DNA of 64,000 bases from Nannochloropsis oceanica (lineage: Eukaryota > Sar > Eustigmatophyceae > Eustigmatales > Monodopsidaceae). A program made the translations under genes and the position numbers. Each line of letters begins with the position of its first letter. Positions within the stretch are counted from its first letter, which is position 1. Below, one piece after another: positions 10,777 to 21,415 of the stretch. The notes under the pieces are model-generated. The model was not told the DNA's origin and did no database searches. It saw nothing but the letters and a program-made list of their open reading frames with translations. The stretch covers positions 722,872 through 786,871 of the forward strand of contig CP038118.1 in assembly GCA_004519485.1 (NCBI GenBank), in the 5' to 3' direction.

Positions 10777-13255
10777 ATGGATGCCATGGACTTCTCATCC
10801 TCAAGCGTCTCGAGCATGTCGACGGTCTCTCATGGTAGTGCGGCCGCGGAGGCCCAGCGCAGGGAGTAGCCGGAGCGCATCAAGATATTCAATGAGTACC
10901 AGATCTACGCCACGTGCAGCATCCCGCGCAAGCAGCACGCGGTATTGAAGAAGCGGTACTACTTCTGCAGCCACTATAAGGACCACATGAAGGACGTCTA
11001 CTGCATCAAATGCCGGAAGTGGATCGCTGGCGGCTCTTGCTCGCATGTGAAGCAGCACGATGATCTGCATCACGATGGGTGTGACTAGAAGGCCACCACC
11101 AGCGGGTACGGCGGGGGCAGCAGCACGCAGGAACTGAAAATGGACCAGGTCTATAAGTTGCTGCCAGCTGTTCGGGCGCGCCATACTGCCAAGCTCGCCG
11201 GCTTCCTCATCCGCGACGCCCGTCCCGCTGCGCTGACGTTGGGCAAGGGCTTCCGCGAGTTTGTCCACTCCCTTAACCCTCGCTACAAGGTGCCCGGCCG
11301 CAAGACGATTGGGGAGTACACGGAGGCCATGTACGACGCGGCGCGGGACAAGGTCCTGGACTACATCTAACCGCTGCAGCAGAAGGGTCCGGCGACCATG
11401 CGCGGGATGGTGGGCTGCGTGTCGCTCGACCTGTGGATGGACATCATGCAGGTGCAGTACATGGGCGTGCTCCTCCACATCATCAACAAGATGAGTGACG
11501 GGAACGAACAGAGGGAGATCTACCTTGCCTGCAGGAAGGTGGACGAGAAGCATATCACGGTCGAGGTGGTGCAGCAGTAACTGGAGACAACCCTCAAGAA
11601 CTTTGGCCTCTCCATCAAGTCCATCTTCCGCACCGTCCGTGACGGCGACGTGAGGGTAGTCAGAGGCGTCCATGATGCCGACCTGCCCTCCTCGCTCTGA
11701 ATCATCCACAGCCTACAGCGCACCATCGCCGTGTCTTTCCGGGGAGCGAATGCAGCCCTGGCCGTACTCAAGCGGACGAAGAAGGCTGTCACGGGCGCCC
11801 GCCAGAGCAACGTACAAGCGGCGTAGCTACGGGACGCCCGGGTGTCTATCGACGCCCCGCAGCATGCCCTCATACAGGATAACCAGACGCGGTGGGGTTC
11901 AACCCACGACATGGCGGAGCGCACAACGGAGCAGAGGGGGGCCTTGCCGGCGGCGTACGCGCTGGACGACGACCGCAACCCCGCTCTCTCCAAGAAGGTC
12001 TTCGACCCGGAGAAGAGATTGCAGCCGGGGAACTTATCCCTCCTTGGCGAAATCGTGGCGGTCTTCAACCCCTTTCGCCAATGGACCACGGAGCTGCAGT
12101 CGGCAGGGATCACCGCCTCTCTCGTCGTGCTCGCTTACTTGCAGCTGGTGGACGGCCTCCAGGCGGATAGCGAGATCGTGGTGGAGATGCCCCTCACCGG
12201 CGCCAGCTACCTCGCCACGTCTGTAAGTAAGCCGGTGAGCGAGCTGGATACCTCGGTGAAGAGGATCGTAGCGCAGGCGCGCGTGGACATGATCAAGCGG
12301 TTCCTTCTCCGGCGGATGTTGCCGCTGACGGTGGCGACGTGCTTGGACCCGCGCATGAAGAACCTCACGGCCTTCGGTGTGCCCGCCCACATCTCCAAAA
12401 AGGCGAGGAAGGTGACTCACCAGCAGATGGACCGGACGATCACGGCGCTGAAGAAGGCGGGTTTGTACCCCGTGGAGGGGCAGGGCGTGACGCGGGGCGC
12501 TGACGGTCACCCCAAGACGGCCGGCAGCGTCACGGCCCAGCTTTATATCAAGGCCAAGCAGTGTAAGCAGCACTTGCCTGTGGGGGCGGTGCCGCCGACG
12601 GTGGGGCCTGGCCTGGAGTCCGCGCTGGACTTCCATGATGTTGAGTTGGAAAACGGTGTGGAGGTGGCGTCAAAGCTGACCACTCACCTGAGCAAAGAAC
12701 TGGCGGACATGGGCAAGGGCAAGCCTGGCACTCTGGACCTGTGGTGGGAATTGCACGAGGAGTGCCCTACCCTCAACATCGTGGCGTTGTACTACCTCTG
12801 CATACCTGCCTCATCGGCGGGCGTGAACGGTTGTTCTCGAATACGGGCCTGATCAAGACCAAGCTGCGGAATCCGCTACGGGCCGAGAAGCTCGAGAAGT
12901 TTATCTCCACCAAGGCCAACTGGATCGACAGCCTCTATCATGTGCGGCCCAAGAAGGGTGAGGAGGAGGAGGAGAAGAAGGAGGAGGAGGAGAAGAAGGA
13001 AGAGGAGGAGGAGGAGGAGGAGGAAAAGGAGGAGGACGGCAAGGATGGGGATGAAAGAGAAGAAGGAATATGACGAGGATGTGGAGGGACAGTGGGAAGA
13101 TATGGAATAGGAGGTAGCTGGGGAGGACAGTGAGATTGTACAGCGGAATGAGCTGGGTTTGGATGCCTTGATGGAATTCGATTTTATGGAGCCTAGCGAT
13201 CACTTCTGGGACGAGATCGGTGAGATGGAGGAGCTGTGGTTGGATGATAAGTGAT
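10777..13255 (+). pseudogene. GC-rich hAT transposase relic (family 3)
   Basis: One frame from the ATG at 10777 gives a BED-type zinc finger (CSHYKDHMKDVYCIKCRKW with downstream histidines), then hAT landmarks: LTLGKGFREFVHSLNPRYK, DNQTRWGSTHDMAER, LDPRMKNL, DLWWELHEECPTLN and finally ERLFSNTGLIKTKLRNPL with an acidic tail. In-frame stops lie at 10867, 11086, 11368, 11578, 11698 and 11824, and a one-base loss near 12828 moves the reading to the next frame just before ERLFS. All six stops could come from single C-to-T changes. Base composition is much richer in G+C than the neighbours, and its relation to the other two hAT families is distant. No terminal inverted repeats were identified. Confidence 0.85.
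12955..13050 (+). repeat. GAG/GAA purine repeat encoding the acidic tail of the hAT relic
   Basis: Runs of GAGGAG and GAAGGA encode Glu/Lys-rich sequence right after the hAT dimerisation region. It is a low-complexity tract and a likely source of length variation. A similar purine tract at 32500-32740 is not attached to a recognisable transposase. Confidence 0.6.
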
Positions 13256-13319
13256 TTTAATGGTATGTGCAGTATGTGTGCAGTGGAGGATGGTCGTACA
13301 TAGGCTTTTTTACTTTTTT

Positions 13320-13600
13320 CCCCCTTTTCTGCGAAGAACAATTGACCAAAATAAGGCCCCGTACCCGGCAACTCCCCCACATGCCCATCTCGCTTTCTTG
13401 GGGCCCCCAACATTCAGTCCTTGCCATTTTTGACCCCAAAGACGCACTCTGCTTCTTCTGGAACCCTCTTACACCCAGCAAATGCTGATTTTCGATCGAA
13501 CTTATTGCGAACTTTTTTCGAACTCAGACCCCTTGATCTCGAGTTCAGCAGTGAACTCGAGATTTGCGAGCTCGACCATTCGCTGAGTAGAAGTTATGAG
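13320..13600 (+). repeat. Dispersed repeat of about 270 bp, copy 1
   Basis: This stretch aligns by eye with 30345-30605 and 33475-33725, and in part with 27470-27630. Shared features are a T-rich start followed by GCGAAGAAC, a CCC-rich middle (GGGGCCCC / TTGCGCCCC), AAATGCT, a T-run, GAACTCAGACCCC-type sequence, paired GAACTCGAG words and CCATTCCCTG or a near form at the end. Identity is modest, so the copies are old. No coding sequence is seen. Confidence 0.55.
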
Positions 13601-14164
13601 AAATCAAATTCATTTAAGCCTTAATCCTAGTGCGTACCTAGGCGCAATTTTGACCCTGACTGAGAATTTACATAATCTGATATTATTCAGACTCAAAGCG
13701 CACCCCCACTGTTTGTGAAACGGCGTCATCAATCCTCCATTTTGGGCCGTGCACCATCACTACCGCATTTTTCTTAATCTCCTCAATGAAGATATTAGTA
13801 CACCTGGCAAAATAACCATCGTCTTAAACCCCATGTTCGAATTGACCAAAAATGGTACTTCAGCTTCCAACTTGTTTGTCCCATACATAAGCAATAATCA
13901 TATCCACAGAGGAAGCCAATAGATCCTTCTTGTTGGTCACCAAAAATTCCCCTTCATTACAGTATATTCCTCACTTGGCTCAACCTCCTGCCAATTTGGC
14001 CCACTTTATAGATACACACCACAATTCCGACAAGAAGGCTCGGATCGTTGATGAGCCCTTTCTGTTCCACGGGCCTTCTCTCAAGGCTTCGCGTGCGAAG
14101 TCGCACACAAAATTGATCAAAAATGAGCTGATAAAAAAATTTCGCCAGTGTTTCTGGACCGCTT

Positions 14165-14358
14165 ATTAAGATACCTTGATTTATGGAAATACGCAAGTCG
14201 ATCGTCCATGGATGTAGAGCGCTGGTGTCATTGTTCCATCCCGACATGTACACTATCCTAGTTTCACTAGTTCCATCGATGGAGGTCTGTGTCGCTAGGA
14301 GGACACTGAAATCGTCTGAAGAGTTGATGCTCGACCATAAATGGTCTGGCATTGACAC
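14165..14358 (-). CDS. Possible exon of an unidentified minus-strand gene
   Basis: The minus strand reads MPDHLWSSINSSDDFSVLL and on through RIVYMSGWNNDTSALHP to SINQ, ending at a GTATCT donor. An AG lies just before the first residues, after a TTGATGTAG run. The composition is protein-like, with no repeats. I could not connect it to a second exon or name a family. The next 200 bases downstream are open in one frame but resemble a repeat found at 15.6 kb. It may be a gene relic. Confidence 0.25.
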
Positions 14359-14734
14359 GCTACATCAAGATATGGAGGCATACGCAGCGCAACCTGTCAT
14401 TATATACGGAAAGCATAGTATCAATTTGCCCTTCGATGACTGGCCTCGCCTCTGCCTGTGATGCGGCCCGGAAGTATCACATGACCTCATCCACGCGCCT
14501 CGCCTGGGCACCGTCACGAATAAGGACCTAGAGCGACGCACCAGCGTCAACAAATGGGAGGAGGAAAAGACAAAAGACGTGTATGGTATGGTAGGGATAG
14601 TATAGAAGGAGGAGGAGAGGAGTAGTACGGTGCAAGGCGTGTTTTGTGCACACAATAAGATTGTTCCTCTTTTGTGCAGATTGGTGGGAAAGAGGAGAGA
14701 GAATAGAAATAGGAAAGGCATCACACGCCGCGGC

Positions 14735-15570
14735 CTTTTTCGCCCACAATATGACGAAAAGATAACGAAAGGGCGATATGCCTTATTAGATTGACGTACA
14801 ATCGCTGCAATTTTTCAACTCCATTTTTCTTTTCTTGAAGTTATGATTTCCCACCTCTCACTGAAAGGATCGTTCGCCGGCAGTGCCAAGCCTTTGAAAG
14901 CATCCGCAAAAACCCGACGGTTGCCAACGCTCCATTTCTCCAATGTAATCACGGATGTCTTCCTCTAAAAAGTTTGTTAACTCCCCCTTCCTCCTTTGTC
15001 GTCCACTTGCACCTCCGTCTCGTCCTCTTGTCGTTAGCCGCCTCTACCCTTGCTCTGTTTCGCGACCTCATGGCCCGAGGGGAGGACGGCAGCGTTGTAC
15101 TCGACCCTTTTCTACTTGACCCCGCCGCCCGTAGGTCATCTCTGTATGCTTCGCAGTCTGCTGCCAACCGCTTGCACTTCGCGGGCTCATTCCATTTAGG
15201 TATCGTACGTTCGCGGCCTTTCCCGGCGATTCCCTCGGTCAAGCGCCGTTTGAAGGACACCCAGTGGTGCCACTGGAGGGCAGGAATCATCAATTAGTGT
15301 CATGACACACCTAGAGAGACAACAGATGGCAATTACTTGTAACTTGGTTCAACTTGGTTAGTGTTTTATGGGGTTAGAAGGGGTGGAAAGATGGCAAGAA
15401 CAATTTGAATTTGTTGCGCGGGTGACATATTATGCTGGAAATGGCGATAAATGACGTTCGGCACAGATCTGGAATCCAACCGGGGAGACGAATGAAAGTA
15501 CTAAAACATCAGAATAATAAAGTCGGGCAAGAAATAGGAAAAGGTGGAGAAATATCCGAAACTGCTAGAT
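14735..15570 (-). repeat. 836-bp inverted-repeat arm (partner at 33953-34790)
   Basis: The sequence from GCCCACAATATGACG to GGTGGAGAAATATCC is almost identical, in reverse complement, to 33953-34790, with only scattered differences. Read on the minus strand here (plus strand in the partner) it encodes a Lys/Arg-rich frame (TIPKWNEPAKCKRLAADCEA, RCKWTTKEEGGVN) and, after a frame change, LEKWSVGN and ERWEIITSRKEKWS before a stop. The RCKWTTKEE segment recalls Myb/SANT-like DNA-binding proteins of transposons, weakly. No terminal repeats or target duplications were found. Confidence 0.8.
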
Positions 15571-15898
15571 ATTGATGGAGTTTTCGTCATCAAGCTCATT
15601 TTTTCGTTAATTTTGTGCGCGAAGTCGAGAGAAGGCCGGTGAGACAGAAAAGTCTCCTGAGCGTTCCGACCCCTCAATTCTACAGAAACTTGTGCATTCT
15701 TTTTCCTTCATGTGTGTCGCTAAGCGTGCATGTTTGTGGTTTATGTACGGAAACCTATCGTCTTAAGTGCGCGACAGACGGACAAAAATCTATTCATACT
15801 CTGGAATATACTCTAAAATATGTATTAAATAATAATTTCGTCTTATTATATCCGTACATCATTCTTTTTGATACATATTGTATAAAACTGCAGGAGAC

Positions 15899-17653
15899 AT
15901 GGCGGCATTTCCCAAAAACAAATGGAAATTGCGTTTTCATCAATCACTCTTACTGTCGAGCGTATGTCTGATGATGCTAGAAAGTCGAGAAAGGTCTAAA
16001 ATGGCTGACTTTACAATTTCTGGAGTGAAAAACAACGATCTCCGAAATCCTGCTCAGAGAAATGAAAATTCAGAACTGGAATCGCACGCTGATGGTTTTC
16101 GAACGCTGCTTGATGAGTATCGGACTCTTTGGACCGCGGGGTGGAACGCGCGATACACCAAATACTACATCCCGGTGCCACCAAAAGTGACGTGGAGGCT
16201 GGAAGCTGAAGATATTGTTGAAAGAGAATATCGTCGTTTGCATTTTCCTGCTCGCTGCAGCGATGTCAATGGTAAGAGGAGGGGAATGAATTTATATGTA
16301 ATTATGGGGGAAAATCCCATATTCATCTGTCATCGCCCTGTATAGGGTGGCTGGTTGTCAATGCATATAACTGGGGCATTATGTCGGCGATACGGGACTA
16401 TCAGTCTGATATTCTGCGAGCCTTGGCCATGAACTACACACTAGTGCATCAAGGAGCATACGATCTGTGTCCTTCAAATCCGCAGCAATTTTTAGACTGT
16501 TTTTGGGAGGACTTGAATGGCTGCCAATCTGAGTTTCCTACCCTTTCAAGCATTTCCAGAATAAATCAGCCCCAGGAAATTACCACATCGGCTGTATTCC
16601 ATGAACAATTCCCCCATTGGCTGTGGAATCTATTGGTTGACAAGGGGACGATACACCTACAGCATGGGCTGACGGGTGCGACACTGACGGAAGAGGACAT
16701 TGTGGATGAGGATCAGTATCTTCAGCTTAAGCTATCTGTGCTAAGAGCAATTCTCAGCAAAAGAGTTTTCAAGCCGAGGAGGCATATCCAGCAGAAAACT
16801 TTGACGATTCTTGAGTCATGGATATCGAATGGGAGCTACGCAAGTACTTCTGAAAGCGGCGTAGTGATTCACATCCGTCGCACTGACAAGATGAGTGATT
16901 TAGGGGCTCATTGGCGCTATATCGACTTTAAGTCTACTGCACATTTCGGGTGTCTAATTCAGAGGATGGAAAATATGATCAATCATACTTTCCAGCATTT
17001 CTTCGTCATGTCCGATGATCCCATCATGCAAAAGCGCGGTGCCGAAGAGCTTGCTTCCTCTTTTCAGGCCAATCCTTCAAATCTTGCCAGTACCGAGCTT
17101 TGCAATCTGTTGGGAGCCAATCGGTCGGAGTACAAGGGCCACCAATCACTTGCGGCTGCACACCGTCACCAGCTATATGTACGTATAATAGCGTTAGACT
17201 GATGCTTTGCATGACCACTTTTTAAGACGTCTTAAAATACAGGATATTGTGGTTGCGGAAATGTACGCCGCTATCGAAGTTTCTGAGTACATCATTGGGT
17301 CTGGCTCCTGTGCCGTCAGCCAGTTCATGGCACTTAACATCGGGGCCAGACACCGCGTCGGTAGGTCGGATGAATATTTATTTATCACTTTTCTCTTGTA
17401 TGGAAGCCCACTTTTTCTTCATCCTGCAGAACCAGGCCTCGTCGCGCTTTGGGAAGAAGACTTAATCATAAAGGAATGTCGCTTGCTCCTTCATCAGCGA
17501 ATAAATTTGCACAAACCATGCAATATTTCATCGTACATGGGGCGATCAAACGACAAACCCTCATGTCAAACGTTCCTAGACATTCAATGGAGTGACAAGA
17601 CATGCCTCCAGTTCTTGCCCCCCTTGCCAAACTGTTTTGGTGATGCAGGATGA
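15899..17653 (+). CDS. GT23-like alpha-1,6-fucosyltransferase (FUT8 family), four exons
   Basis: Exons 15899-16271, 16346-17178, 17243-17360 and 17430-17653 join in phase to 515 residues. A short hydrophobic stretch near the start (HQSLLLSSVCLMML) suits a signal anchor. The catalytic part has the GT23 pattern: CSDVNGWLVVNAYNWGIMS, the donor-binding HIRRTDK (about residues 300-306), HFFVMSDDPIMQKR, and after a gap EVSEYIIGSGSCAVSQFM, equivalent to the FUT8 segment ending in SSQVCR. FUT8 adds core fucose to N-glycans in the Golgi; the acceptor here may differ. The last intron (17361-17429) is 69 nt with no stop, so it can be read through in frame. The first ATG before the anchor was taken as start. 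Confidence 0.82.
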
Positions 17654-17877
17654 GAGACAAATGTGGCTTGTTTGTCTCAACCTTTTCTCGTCCACCAAGA
17701 GCATTTGATAAGAAGATAAGATCTAAGCATTGTTTCGATGTGACCGGGAAAGTGGCCGGCCGCAGGCGGTGGTCTAGATGTACAGGGTGACATTTCAGGC
17801 ACGGCCACGAATTTTCAAGATAAATGGCGTCTTAACGTCGACTCCACGGATAATGCCCTGATTATTCAACGCAACAT

Positions 17878-18060
17878 CGTCCCGCAAAAACGCCAGTGGC
17901 CTCGTGACGACAGCTACCCCGTCATGCGGGGCGGACTTATTTTGGTGCTCACATTATGATAGAAGTAGATGCCATCATGTCCGTGGCAAGGCTCGTGATG
18001 GTGATTCAAATCCCAAAAAAATAAAAAGAGCAATAATGTACATAACTTTTTGTATAGCCC
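17878..18060 (+). repeat. Hairpin-bearing dispersed repeat, copy 2
   Basis: Same family as 10318-10560, with CCCCGTCATGCGGGG kept and GGCGGACTTATTTTGGTGCTC after it. The copy lies about 225 bp past the GT23 stop codon, again downstream of a plus-strand glycan gene. Confidence 0.7.
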
Positions 18061-18606
18061 GTACTAGCGAGGCGAAATATTTCACGCGTCCTCGCTTGTA
18101 TCTAGGGTATTCTTTTTTGGAGTGTTAATCGTTGCCTGAACTCGTAGTCAATCTGTCGATTCATTCAGACGATTTGAATACCGCTGCCTGCGAAAAGTTC
18201 CTTGGTGTGATTTAGCTGCCCAGTAGCACTTACGCACCATTTAGAAATAGAGGAAGAAGGCGCAGTATCAGTGATAATTGCCAGTGTCCACTAGTGGTCT
18301 ATCTTACAACGACTTTCCCCCCATCATCCTTTTCACCATTCTCCCGGCTCCAAATCTATAGAAGCAGCGTTTTTCCTTTCACCGTCTGTTTTTCGTATTT
18401 CATCGATCAATCTATTTCAGTTCAAACCAGTAGTCTGCACAAAATTTTTGCAGTGTGGATGCGCGCCTAATATCAAGTTGGCCACAGAAATACTATTTCA
18501 AATACAAGAAAAGAGGGGAAGGGGTGGGGAGGAGAAAGGAGCGGAGACTTAGTGATACCTCTTGTCGCCCATTGTGTATGTGACCGCTTCTTGTAGACAC
18601 GCTCAC

Positions 18607-20342
18607 CTGTCGAGTAATCCGGGACCTATATTTCTAGCGATTCCACCAGGACTAATGTCGTCAGATCGCCTCTCGTACCTGTAGACCACAACAGAGGAAA
18701 GAATAATTTGTATTTGTCTGAGTAAATTTGATTCTCGATTGAAAAAACTATTACCTTGTGTAGTAGAAAGTAAAATTCATGTGGTCATAACTACCGCGGA
18801 CGATATCGTCGATTATGTTGAGATCATCAGTGAACAGAAATATACTTTGGCTTAGAGACAAGCTAGTGTCGTTCCCAGCTAGCCTCGCAGCAGCCTCAAG
18901 ATATTCTTCCATAGGATGTAGCCTATTCGTGTAGGATGTATATCACATCGTGGTGTTCTCTCAATAGGTAAAGAGAAACGAGAGAGAGAGAGCAAGAATA
19001 GCCCACGTGCCATTCTCACGTCATCTCTTGGAATTTATCGCCATGGCGAATATGGATACATATTGCATTATCGGGGGGAGTTTGCCTGGAGGCGTTCCAA
19101 CTAGTAGGAGATGGATGTCTAGGAATTGACGACAAATTGTAAGAGCAATATCTTGAACAATCTTGAGAGCAATATCTTGAACAATCTTGAGTCAGATTGA
19201 GAAATCGACCTCACCTGATCAAGTCTTGCACAAAATAGTGTCTTGCCCAAGCAAAAAGGCTGTCAGAAGGCCGTGCTAAATACCTAAATGATAAATCGCA
19301 TAGATTTTGGATTAGTTTATTCCTGATACAGACAGATCGGTGAAGGAAAGTAATGAAGACGTGCTGCGTTTGATTACCTTGTTGTTTGTGCTCTCCACTA
19401 AGAGATGCCTTTTTTCGGCCAGTCGGACAAATTGGGAATAAGGCCTTTGTCCAAATCAAAACAGCTCGGGGCCAGCAGGAGCTGGTAATCCACAAGGTCA
19501 CGTGAAGTATCATTATACCGTTTGCTGACGACATCTATGCTGTTTGCCATGTACTGTTATAGGCTGTGGTTCAGAGAAAACATTGATTGAAGGTACAAGT
19601 AAAAGAGTATATGCAAAAATACAGACCTGGCATCGTGAAAGCGGTCTGAAAAAAAATCAGGAGTCAAAATTTCATGGCAAACATGCTCAGACGTGTATCG
19701 CCAGTTGCTGTGTTTGGTGAAGGAAATATGAAATATGGTTTGAATCGCGACTGAATGACGATTGACTCCTCCCATAACACGTACGTCTGCGGATGGTAGA
19801 GCAGAGTACGATTGTGCTGCATAGCAAAGCCAATCATAAGACTTGTGATTGTGTGTGTGCCCCAGAGATTTGATTTATCGATGACTCTGTTCTTTCAAAT
19901 GGGTATATTGTCTACTTACCTGGCGTATGAATGTCAGAACTCATGCCGTAATTGTTGAGGTTGTTCGAAAAGTATTTTCCACTTTCGCAGTCCGGCGGAT
20001 TCTGGCTCTCTTTGATTCGTTGCTGGACCACTGCAGTTTCGGTATCATACCCTATATTAAAGCGCAAATGGAAAATGTGCTTGGTCACTCGACTTAAAGT
20101 CCGCTACACCAATTCATTAGACACATCTTCTTACCTTGAGGAAAGAGGGTCCATAGTTCGAGAGGAGAAGGGTCCGCCTTCAATTTATACTCGTGGGGAC
20201 TAATGGATGCCTTTCTCCATGCCTTGAGAGGCATAATTTCCTTTGAGCAGCAATATAAAAATGCTCCGATCAGTAGTAGCAGGACAGTGTGTGACATAGA
20301 AGATGAGGGTCGGAGGCCTAAAGTCGCTTGCCATGTTTCCAT
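18607..20342 (-). CDS. HxRxGD fucosyltransferase-like gene, multi-exon, 3' end unresolved
   Basis: Minus-strand exons 20342-20135, 20051-19920, 19884-19785 and 19707-19627 join in phase and encode a signal anchor (HTVLLLLIGAFLYCC), QQRIKESQNPPDCESGKYF, LWGTHTITSLMIGFAMQHNRTLLY and NWRYTSEHVCHEI. A fifth exon from 19539 gives SKRYNDTSRDLVDYQLLLAP, but its 3' boundary is unclear because a stop follows in frame. Further exons are 19283-19215 (YLARPSDSLFAWARHYF), one ending at 19020 with ICIHIRHGDKFQEM, 18922-18755 (SQSIFLFTDDLNIIDDI) and 18678-18607 (GGIARNIGPGLLDR). The HIRHGD word and TDD segment place it with GDP-fucose-using enzymes like its neighbour at 41.2 kb. The expected C-terminal SS-containing segment was not found, so the gene may be truncated or decayed. 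Confidence 0.65.
19142..19191. repeat. Tandem pair of a 24-bp unit
   Basis: Two near-identical copies of AGAGCAATATCTTGAACAAT plus CTTG stand side by side, in what is probably an intron of the minus-strand HxRxGD gene. Confidence 0.6.
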
Positions 20343-20791
20343 TCTTAATCTTTCATTGAATGTGAGACGAGAAGTTGGAGATCAAGGAAATTAATAAATT
20401 TTCTCTTTGAAATCGAAATGCAGATGCATAACCATAAACTCGGTAGTCCTTCGTTCACCTCATGTGTTGCTCGTCCTATCATGTGATCGCGCATAAAGTA
20501 TAGGTACTACTTCGTCAGAGAGTCGATTTCATGCACAAAAGACAGGCATTCATTTTGTCAAGGCGTGTATTTCATCTACAAAGCAACGGTATATGTACGA
20601 AGCGCAGGCCACACGGTATCGATTCGCGCACAAAATGTGTCGTCTTGCCGGTCGCCGGGCATCATGTGCAAAGTTGACGGCTTCCGGGCGTTAAAATTCG
20701 GTGATAAACCTTCATGTATGTAATGTCGGCATCATTTCTCTAGGCCGTAGAATGTTGCCTATTTTCGCGAGCGAATACAACATATCTTGAA

Positions 20792-21415
20792 CTAGCGGGT
20801 ACGCCCGCCCTGTAGGCAGCCAAGGGTGTATATTTGTTGCGGGAGTCACAGGAAAAAAAGAGGAGTAGGGGAAGGAGAAAGTAAAGGGGAGTGCAGTTGC
20901 CCACCTGAGGGGGTGACTTATATAATGGTGTGTGGTGTGCGAAGAGGCAGGGAAAGACCAATAGGAAAAGAGTCTGTTTCAGTTTTTTTGTTGATTCTTT
21001 TTGGGGAGGTCGACAATTCCCTGGAGCAGACCTCCAAAAAATCACAATCTACTTGTCGTCCGAGGTGTTTGCCCGGGGTCAACTCTACGTCGCGCTCTCG
21101 AGAGCAAGAGCAGGAGACCCTACCAACAATGTTGGTGGAGTGATACCTTGAAGATCACTCGCCATCCTCTACACAGCCAGCGACCGCCCGCATAACACCC
21201 AATGTGGTCTATAAGCACGTGATCATTTACATGCAAACACTGCACCCATCACGACAGCAAGCCCAAGAAATGATGGAAGTACAGAATGGTACTACAGCGC
21301 GCAGGCAGACAGGCCTTGACCTTAGGAAACCAAACGCCTTAGCCTTGGGAATCAAACTTCCTGACAACCCATATTTCACTCCTGAATCGTCAAAGCGCAA
21401 AGCGCGTTAATCAAT
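20792..21415. mobile_element. Helitron remnants: minus-strand 3' end and plus-strand helicase tail
   Basis: At 20792-20890 the reverse complement matches the 3' end of the Helitron ending at 37304: the hairpin GCGGG-CGTA-CCCGC runs into CTAG, and similarity stops exactly there with T next. From about 20990 to 21410 the plus strand encodes a decayed PIF1 helicase end (FPGADLQKITIYLSSEVFAR, QLYVALSRAR, then MQTLHPSRQQAQEMMEV) similar to 36755-37005. The two parts have opposite orientation, so at least two Helitron pieces meet here. The left end of the long hAT family 1 copy begins right after, at 21416. Confidence 0.7.

Noticed and set aside
10867-11826. Possible stop-codon reassignment suggested by six in-frame stops in the hAT relic
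   Set aside because: Host genes in the window end cleanly at TAA or TGA and contain no internal stops, and the relic also has a frameshift, so ordinary decay explains it.
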